This document shows positions 6,049-11,482 of a stretch of 11,482 nt of DNA, piece by piece. The position numbers and the translations under genes were made by a program. The DNA lies in assembly GCA_030705945.1 (NCBI GenBank), contig JAUZPS010000098.1:1-11482 (forward strand). Reading direction: 5' to 3'. The stretch is from Bacillota bacterium (lineage in GTDB: Bacteria; Bacillota; Clostridia; Acetivibrionales; DSM-2933). Under the pieces are notes generated by a model, which saw only the letters and a program-made list of their open reading frames with translations, was not told the origin of the DNA and did no database searches. Numbering within the stretch: position 1 is the stretch's first letter; the number at the start of each line of letters is the position of its first letter.

Positions 6049-6867
6049 CTAGTCCTCTAAGTCGTCCCAATTGAGACTGTCAAGGAAATCATCATCCTCA
6101 AAAATTACTTGAAAATTTATCTTCTCGTTGTTACAGAACCAATTAAACTCACAATACGCGCAATGGGATAAATAATCTTCCTTATTAAATTCTGAATAAT
6201 CATAATTCATTATTTTTTTAATTCTGCTTTCAATTGCTTCTTTAAAAAGTCCGTGTTTTTCATCACTATAGAAAATGGTTTCAATCGTTTTCGGTGGATC
6301 CGGCTGCCAGTAATTCATACAGATGTTATCGCAGGGAACTTCCATCCCGCAAATCCGTTTAGACTGTTCCTTTAAAGCAAACATATAAACGATTGTCTGA
6401 AGCTTTTGCGAAAAACCGGAAGATTTTTTGCCTTTTTTTGCGCCTTGAGCATTTGTATGGGTTTTCCAATCCCAAATCTGAAGTTCATTATTTTTAGCTA
6501 TTACAAGATCCAGATTGGCTTCAAGCATAAATATTGAATCTGCCATTCTTATCTTGTATTCCGGAAGATATGTGTTATTTTTATCTAAAGGAAAGCTTCG
6601 CTTAAGGTTGTCCAGCCATTTTAAAAGTTCTTCATCGGCAATATTCTCCTCTTCAATACCTAAAAAGTACCTGTAAGCAATCAAGTGAAAATCGTTACCC
6701 ATGTCCAGTCTCTTTTTTACATTTTCGTCAGGGTAACTATTCCATTTCAAGTTCTCAATATACCTTTTTTTGAACTTTAGAGGGCAGTTGTCAAAGGTTG
6801 AAAGGGAGTGCTGTGTAAAAAGAAATCCTTCAGGTATTAAATTCTTGTTCGCGGTAGATTCCTTCAT
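6049..6867 (-). CDS. PD-(D/E)XK nuclease with Cas4/AddB-like iron-sulfur signature
   Basis: A 272-aa RecB-family nuclease. Metal-binding and catalytic residues are visible: His61 (GNDFHLIAYRYF), Asp120 (EANLDLVIA), Asp133-Trp-Lys135 (IWDWKTHT, the D/E-x-K motif), and Gln157...Tyr161 (KLQTIVYMF, the QxxxY motif). Cys28 (STFDNCPLKFKKRY) together with Cys236, Cys239 and Cys245 (HCAYCEFNWFC, C-x2-C-x5-C) matches the split four-cysteine 4Fe-4S arrangement of AddB, Cas4 and Dna2. It is about the size of a stand-alone Cas4-like protein, but no cas genes or arrays are nearby. The ATG overlaps the helicase stop by 4 nt (ATGA), with AGGAAAG just upstream, implying coupled translation and a physical partnership with the helicase. 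The acidic C-terminus (FEDDDFLDSLNWDDLED) resembles a protein-interaction tail. Substrate polarity cannot be read from sequence. Confidence 0.88.
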   Translation of the reverse strand: MKESTANKNLIPEGFLFTQHSLSTFDNCPLKFKKRYIENLKWNSYPDENVKKRLDMGNDFHLIAYRYFLGIEEENIADEELLKWLDNLKRSFPLDKNNTYLPEYKIRMADSIFMLEANLDLVIAKNNELQIWDWKTHTNAQGAKKGKKSSGFSQKLQTIVYMFALKEQSKRICGMEVPCDNICMNYWQPDPPKTIETIFYSDEKHGLFKEAIESRIKKIMNYDYSEFNKEDYLSHCAYCEFNWFCNNEKINFQVIFEDDDFLDSLNWDDLED

Positions 6868-9185
6868 TCTTTCCTGCCTCCAGCTTCATCAATATATTTT
6901 CTGATTTCCAAAAGATACTTGCTCGGCGGAACTTCATTTCTTTTGCCTTGATTTGAATGCTCTCCGGATAAGTAAAGATATTCTTTTGCCCTTGTTATTC
7001 CGACATATAAAAGTCTTGCCTTCTCAGAAATTGTTTCAAGCTTTGATTTTACAATCGGGTCTCCACGGAAGCTTCCTTCAAGCTGCTTTTGCATTTCTGC
7101 CTTGATTAGCGCTTGGGGGTTTTTATATTCTTCCTTCAAAAACCAATACTCGCCGATAAATTTATCCTTAAGATTCACAGGAAAATCCGCGAAATTTAGG
7201 CCTGTCAAAAAGACAACATCCCATTCAAGACCTTTTGACTTGTGATACGTCGCGACCGTTATGACGCCTGGTTTAGGTTCATATCCTTTCAGTTCCCAAA
7301 CAACTCCCGCAAAATAGTTGAACATATTTTTGGGGCTTAACAATTCTAAGGACAAATCTCCAAGCCGCCATGCGGGACTTCTGCTCATAAGATACCTTAC
7401 ATCTCCTGCTACTTTCTGAGCTATTGCTCTCTCTTCCCTGCCAAAGTTCAGTTTTTCCGATATATATAGGATAAGCTTTTCTACCAGAGTATCGGGAAAC
7501 TCCAGAAGTTCCCGCAAAAGCTCCAGATAACTTGTAAAATCGCTCCATATCTTTGATTTTAAAAGGTCCTTGGGCACATCTTTTAAATTAATTTCTCCAC
7601 CTTGAGGATATAATATCTTTTCGGTAGGATACCTCCTCAAAAATTGAGTGAGCATTTCCTTCTGATCAACTTTTTTCTCTTCGACCGCTCCCAAACTATT
7701 TTCATTTTGATTAGGTTCAGCCTCATCAATAATAGAAGTGTCGCCAAAGCTATCAATAACAACTTGATTTACACGCTTTTGATCCGAATCTTCATATCTG
7801 TCAAGAAGAAAGCAATCCTTCATCATATCAGCCAATTTTTCCCCGTCCTCGGGAAAAGCGATGAAGTCAATGACTCTACCCAACATTCTGACAGTCTTAT
7901 TCTTTTCAGCTGACGAATTATCAAGCTGCTCATATGGCAAATCATATGAGTCTAATATTTTTACTATTTCTCTTATTTTCCAAGCGCTAGGCGCAAGAAT
8001 TGCAACTGTTTTATTTGGAAATTCCTTTATGATTGACTCAGCTTTTTTAACAATTTTTCTGGCTTCGTCATACCATGATGGGAAAACAGCCGCCTTGACG
8101 CCATAATCAGGCGTAGTTGGATTGCGCCTTTCGTCAGCGTCATCTACAGGCTCTATGAACTGAGGAAGTAAGCTGTCTCTGCATTCGGGAACCGGATGTT
8201 CATTTCTTACATATCTGACAAAAAAATTTGCCAGATTAATTATATCCTTTGTGTTTCTGCTTGATTCCGTAATGTTATAAACCGTAGTCGCCGGATTTTC
8301 GCAAAAGTCTTTAAAAAGTGTAAAGTCGCTGTTGGAAAAACTTCCGCAAATGGCCTGATTGCTGTCGCCAACCCTCAGGAGATTTCCGTTTGCAAGCATT
8401 GTGAGTATTTCACTCTGAATAAGGTTGGAGTCCTGAGCCTCATCCTCACAAACGAAAGTGTATTTATTGCGATACTTTTCCAATAAATTAGAGTCTTCCA
8501 TAAGTATCTTTTTAGAATTATACAACATATCGTCAAAATCAAGAAACCCTGATATTTTGAGCATTTTATCATACAAAACGTAAATTTCTGAGGCGCATTT
8601 CAAAATCGATTTATCAGAAAGCGCGCCGCATTTTTTTATGGCTTCCTGCGGAGTAATGCCTCTGCATTTAAAGTCCCCTATCGCGCAAAGGATCAGGCTG
8701 CAAAATTTATCATGCCAGCTTTTATACACATCTGCGGTTCTATTTGAGCTCAGATTAGCTTCATCTATATAAGACCTAAATCTGTATTCATTCTTTCTTC
8801 TCCATTCATCTACTGCGCTGCTTATTATATGCACCTTATTGACCTCGTCAATTATTTCAAATTCCTCATTTGCAATAATGAGATCAGGCTTTTCTTTTAT
8901 TATCTGAAGGCATAAACCGTGAATAGTCGAAACAAAATACCCTTTATTCCCTTGAATTCCGATTCGCTGAAGTTCAGCGCTGATTCTTTGCTTAAAATTA
9001 TTAACAGCGCTGTTCATATATGTAACGATCAAAATTTTACCTGGTTTGGGTATACCCAGAGCAATCATTTGGGCAGCCCAAACAGACAGACAGTAAGTTT
9101 TACCGCCTCCTGGTATTGCAGGTACAGCGCAATAACCTCCTCTGTATTGCTCTACAAGCTCCTTCTGACCTTTTCTAAGTCCCAT
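6864..9185 (-). CDS. UvrD/PcrA-like superfamily 1A DNA helicase
   Basis: A 773-aa SF1A helicase with all core motifs: Q-motif LRKGQKELV (3-11), Walker A AIPGGGKT (23-30), Ia VTYMNSAVNNF (54-64), Ib VSTIHGLCLQI (85-95), Walker B DEAQD (248-252), III GDSNQAI (273-279), IV ESSRN (307-311), V TYHKSKGLEWD (646-656) and VI LLYVGITRAKEYLYL (725-739, Arg732). This family moves 3' to 5' on single-stranded DNA. It is the size of UvrD/PcrA and lacks the C-terminal nuclease domain of AddA/RecB; the nuclease is instead encoded by the next gene. An acidic, Asn-rich stretch (about 484-510) looks like a flexible insert in the 2B region. Walker A is PGGGKT rather than the commoner AGxGKT. ATG 9185 follows AAAGGGTGAT with about 5 nt spacing. 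Sequence shows a helicase of the UvrD group but not one specific to known PcrA, UvrD or Rep. Confidence 0.92.
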   Translation of the reverse strand: MGLRKGQKELVEQYRGGYCAVPAIPGGGKTYCLSVWAAQMIALGIPKPGKILIVTYMNSAVNNFKQRISAELQRIGIQGNKGYFVSTIHGLCLQIIKEKPDLIIANEEFEIIDEVNKVHIISSAVDEWRRKNEYRFRSYIDEANLSSNRTADVYKSWHDKFCSLILCAIGDFKCRGITPQEAIKKCGALSDKSILKCASEIYVLYDKMLKISGFLDFDDMLYNSKKILMEDSNLLEKYRNKYTFVCEDEAQDSNLIQSEILTMLANGNLLRVGDSNQAICGSFSNSDFTLFKDFCENPATTVYNITESSRNTKDIINLANFFVRYVRNEHPVPECRDSLLPQFIEPVDDADERRNPTTPDYGVKAAVFPSWYDEARKIVKKAESIIKEFPNKTVAILAPSAWKIREIVKILDSYDLPYEQLDNSSAEKNKTVRMLGRVIDFIAFPEDGEKLADMMKDCFLLDRYEDSDQKRVNQVVIDSFGDTSIIDEAEPNQNENSLGAVEEKKVDQKEMLTQFLRRYPTEKILYPQGGEINLKDVPKDLLKSKIWSDFTSYLELLRELLEFPDTLVEKLILYISEKLNFGREERAIAQKVAGDVRYLMSRSPAWRLGDLSLELLSPKNMFNYFAGVVWELKGYEPKPGVITVATYHKSKGLEWDVVFLTGLNFADFPVNLKDKFIGEYWFLKEEYKNPQALIKAEMQKQLEGSFRGDPIVKSKLETISEKARLLYVGITRAKEYLYLSGEHSNQGKRNEVPPSKYLLEIRKYIDEAGGRKE

Positions 9186-9190
9186 TTTTA

Positions 9191-9214
9191 ATCACCCTTT
9201 CGTATATTATAACA
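9191..9214 (-). promoter_or_regulatory. Extended -10 promoter and ribosome binding site of the helicase-nuclease-recJ operon
   Basis: On the minus strand TGTTATAAT (9214-9206) is a perfect extended -10 with no convincing -35. It is followed at once by AAAGGGTGAT (9200-9191), about 5 nt before ATG 9185. The start would fall near 9199, giving a leader of only about 14 nt that consists essentially of the ribosome binding site. No operator-like repeat is visible here. Confidence 0.55.
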
Positions 9215-9233
9215 CAAGGCGTAAGGAAAACAT

Positions 9234-9264
9234 AAAAAACGAACTGTTTTTTACAGTCCGTTTT
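9234..9264 (-). terminator. Intrinsic terminator after the S9 peptidase gene
   Basis: On the minus strand AAAACGGACTG (9264-9254) pairs with CAGTTCGTTTT (9246-9236): 11 bp including one G-U pair, with a 7-nt TAAAAAA loop, and the T tract runs on to 9234. It lies 45 nt past the peptidase stop and 20 nt before the helicase promoter, so it insulates the two units. Confidence 0.8.
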
Positions 9265-9308
9265 CTATAGAAAATTTATTTGATTTGTAAACTCCTACCA
9301 ATTGCTAA

Positions 9309-11482
9309 TTATTTTAAATACTTTGCAAAAAATGTTTCCATTGCCTTATAAAGGTCGATTCTATTTTCCTCGTTAGAAAATCCGTGACCTTCATTTTCTT
9401 TAACCATATACTGCACGCTGACATTTCTTTCCTTCAAAGCCTCTACTATCTGGTCTGATTCAGCTTTATTCACTCTTGGATCATTTGCTCCTTGCGCTAC
9501 AAATAAAGGAGTTTTTATTTTATCGGCATGGAATATAGGTGATATCTTAGTCAATAAATCTTTGTCCTTTTCAGGATCTCCAACCCTTTCATAAAACATC
9601 TTTTTCTGGCTTTCCCAGTATGGAGGTATGGACTGTAAAAGCGTAAAAATGTTTGAAATACCACAGTAATCAATAGCCGCTGCATATAAGTCAGGTGTAA
9701 ATGCTATACCGGCTAGAGTAGCATAACCTCCGTAGGAAGCTCCATATATACCTACCCTTTTTGGATCAGCAATTCCTAGCTTTATGAGCCACTGTACGCC
9801 GTCTGTTATATCATCCTGCATCTTTAATCCCCATTGTTTATTTCCTGCGTCTACAAACTTTTTACCATATCCGGTGGAACCCCTGAAATTCATCTGTAAA
9901 ACCGCATATCCCCTGTTCGCGAGGAACTGAACCTCAGGGTTGAAGCCCCAAACATCCCTTGCCCATGGTCCGCCGTGAGGGTTAATTATAACCGGAAGCT
10001 TAGAAGGTATCTTGTTTGCGGGTAATGTCAGGTATCCGTGTATAATCAGGCCGTCACGGCTCTTATATGAAACCGGTATCATTTGAGCCATTTTGTCAGC
10101 TTTTATAGACGGCAAAAGGTCACCAAGTTTAGTGAGTTTATCAGTAGTTGAGTCATAGTAATAATAAGCTCCTGGGTCCTTATCGCTGCCCACTGAAAGA
10201 ATAAACCTGGTCATATCTTCGGATAAATCATTAACACCAACTTGAAGACCATTGTCAAACTTTTTCGCAACTTTATCCATTATAGCTTTAAAATCCTGAT
10301 TGAAATATTCAATATTTGTCATATCTGTTATATAAGTAGCTCCAAGAACTTCTCTAGTAATTGGATTAACTATGATATTTGAAACATCAACATCCTTGCG
10401 CTCAAATATAACTTTCTGGTCACCTGTCTTTAAGTCCATTTTTACAATTGCGGCGGTATCTCTTCCGATATTTGAAGTTGCGTATAGGCTCTGATTATCT
10501 TTGGAAAACATAATCGGAGTAAATGTTTCGCCTGCTTTTGCCTCAATCAGGGTTGTAAATCCATCCTCTTCTTTTTCCCTGTATAAAATTTTTGATTCAA
10601 CTCCATCACCTGATACAGCTATTCTTAATTTTCCAACACTGTCGGTAACCCAGCTTGTAATATTTCCTGGATTCTCCGCAACCATAACTGTTTCGCCCGT
10701 TAAAACATTCAATCTATATACATCAAACACCTTAGGGTCTTTTTTATTCATTTGAATCAGTATTTCGTTTTTGTTTCCCTTAAGCATATCCACATAATAA
10801 GCCATTACACCTGGATATGGGGTCAAATCCACGTCTTCTGCTTTACCGTCTATACTGGCTGCATATATTTGATAGTTTTCGTCTCCGCCATTATCCTTAA
10901 GGTATATTATTTTATCATCTTTCCATGCATAGTCTGCTATATCCCTGTCTTTAGAAGATGTTATTCTTTTTGGTTCACCGCCTTCAGCAGCAACAACAAA
11001 AACATTCCGTCTGTTTTCCCATGGAGCTACATACGCAAGATACTTTCCATCTGAAGACATAGTGTACCCCAAAGTTGAAGGGTTCTTAAAGAAGTTTTCC
11101 AGTGGAAGTTGTTCAACTCCCTTGTTATTTATTTTTGAGTACTGGAGTTTTCTCGCGTTAACCAATATTGTAGCAATTTGAGCAAAATCAACACTTTCTT
11201 TATCGTCGCAACAACCTTTAATAATACCTATCTTCTTAGCCTGTTCGATATAGTCTTTAAGGCTTTTATTTTTAGCATTGTCCAAGCTCATTGCCCTGAT
11301 GCATATCCTTACTACTTCACCTTTTTTAATTGCCGCGTTGGCAGATAGTATTTCCCCATCCTTAACCCATCCGAGATCTTTTACAACAGTTTTATAATCC
11401 TCGCCGTGGTTATATGTAAACCATAAAACTGCCATCTTTAGGAAATCTTCTGCTTTAACTTTTGAAGATGGCTTTATATTTC
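9309..11482 (-). CDS. S9 family prolyl-oligopeptidase-type peptidase, 5' truncated, with SLH-like N-terminal region
   Basis: The frame is open to the right window edge. The first Met inside the window (11435) has no ribosome binding site and 15 more in-frame residues precede it, so the start lies outside. Numbering from that Met, residues 1-100 resemble degenerate S-layer-homology modules (IKKGEVVRICIRAM; YIEQAKKIGIIKG; FAQIATILVNARKL), suggesting a wall-attached protein. Residues ~115-440 are beta-propeller-like WD/TolB-type repeats (MSSDGKYLAYV, DDKIIYLKDNGGDENYQIY, SKDNQSLYAT). Residues ~450-708 are the alpha/beta-hydrolase: HGGP (487-490, oxyanion region), GASYGG with Ser567, ANDPRV with Asp652 and EGHGF with His684, an intact triad. 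Family members cleave peptides, often after Pro or as acylaminoacyl peptidases; the specificity here is unknown. A signal peptide would lie outside the window. The gene ends at its own terminator. Confidence 0.9.
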   Translation of the reverse strand, partial: NIKPSSKVKAEDFLKMAVLWFTYNHGEDYKTVVKDLGWVKDGEILSANAAIKKGEVVRICIRAMSLDNAKNKSLKDYIEQAKKIGIIKGCCDDKESVDFAQIATILVNARKLQYSKINNKGVEQLPLENFFKNPSTLGYTMSSDGKYLAYVAPWENRRNVFVVAAEGGEPKRITSSKDRDIADYAWKDDKIIYLKDNGGDENYQIYAASIDGKAEDVDLTPYPGVMAYYVDMLKGNKNEILIQMNKKDPKVFDVYRLNVLTGETVMVAENPGNITSWVTDSVGKLRIAVSGDGVESKILYREKEEDGFTTLIEAKAGETFTPIMFSKDNQSLYATSNIGRDTAAIVKMDLKTGDQKVIFERKDVDVSNIIVNPITREVLGATYITDMTNIEYFNQDFKAIMDKVAKKFDNGLQVGVNDLSEDMTRFILSVGSDKDPGAYYYYDSTTDKLTKLGDLLPSIKADKMAQMIPVSYKSRDGLIIHGYLTLPANKIPSKLPVIINPHGGPWARDVWGFNPEVQFLANRGYAVLQMNFRGSTGYGKKFVDAGNKQWGLKMQDDITDGVQWLIKLGIADPKRVGIYGASYGGYATLAGIAFTPDLYAAAIDYCGISNIFTLLQSIPPYWESQKKMFYERVGDPEKDKDLLTKISPIFHADKIKTPLFVAQGANDPRVNKAESDQIVEALKERNVSVQYMVKENEGHGFSNEENRIDLYKAMETFFAKYLK

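Noticed and set aside
7279..8106. Several 80-90-codon frames overlapping the helicase on both strands
   Set aside because: They are shadow frames of a gene with every SF1 motif intact. They have low-complexity composition and no starts with ribosome binding sites.
6049..9185. AddA/AddB assignment for the helicase and nuclease
   Set aside because: Both proteins are far smaller than AddA and AddB (each over 1,100 aa in Firmicutes), and the helicase lacks the fused nuclease domain. Only the fold families match.
10501..11054. Two plus-strand open frames (84 and 100 codons) opposite the S9 peptidase
   Set aside because: They are antisense shadows of a clearly conserved hydrolase gene, with no ribosome binding sites or family features.
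1..11482. CRISPR array, tRNA, rRNA, insertion sequence or attachment site
   Set aside because: No regularly spaced direct repeats, cloverleaf-like or rRNA-like sequence, transposase or integrase motifs were seen on either strand.

Overview
The window looks like an AT-rich chromosomal segment from a low-GC Firmicute, most likely a member of the Clostridia. The clues are strong purine-rich ribosome binding sites (GGAGGG, GGGGGTGA), one apparent TTG start, promoters carried mainly by TGnTATAAT extended -10 boxes, a long Firmicute-style RecJ, and degenerate S-layer-homology-like modules on an exported-type peptidase. I cannot name the genus from the sequence; a cellulolytic-type clostridium is only a guess.

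Left part, plus strand (1-2421). The window opens inside a gene for a low-complexity protein rich in Pro, Asn, Thr and Lys. Its frame ends abruptly at a run of six C followed by TGA. The proline-rich sense continues one frame over for about 75 codons, so this is a probable frameshift (error, slippage site or programmed shift). An extended -10 promoter inside that tail leads to a complete aldo/keto reductase of the YghZ (L-glyceraldehyde 3-phosphate reductase) type. Next come another extended -10 promoter, a transcript leader of about 100 nt able to form a long two-part stem, and a small orphan gene starting at TTG (about 101 aa, unknown function).

Centre (2422-3714). The plus- and minus-strand genes converge on a 275-base gap that holds a perfect 18-bp inverted repeat, each arm carrying the palindrome AAAGCGCTTT. 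A diacylglycerol-kinase/YegS-type lipid kinase follows on the minus strand with its own likely promoter.

Right part, minus strand (3661-9214). A likely three-gene operon reads, in transcription order: a UvrD/PcrA-like SF1 helicase, a PD-(D/E)XK nuclease with a Cas4/AddB-like four-cysteine iron-sulfur signature, and RecJ. The first two overlap by 4 nt (ATGA); recJ follows after about 40 nt. A promoter lies before the helicase and an intrinsic terminator after recJ. The three products together would supply 3'-5' unwinding, end or flap cleavage and 5'-3' single-strand degradation, which suggests a DNA end-processing or recombination module.

Far right (9236-11482, minus strand). A prolyl-oligopeptidase-family (S9) peptidase with an intact Ser-Asp-His triad runs off the right edge. 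Its N-terminal part resembles SLH modules, suggesting surface attachment. It ends at a strong hairpin terminator that separates it from the helicase operon.

No rRNA, tRNA, CRISPR array, transposase or phage gene was seen. The best candidates for something undescribed are the structured leader with its orphan gene, the helicase/Fe-S nuclease/RecJ operon, and the CCC-CCC-TGA frameshift site.
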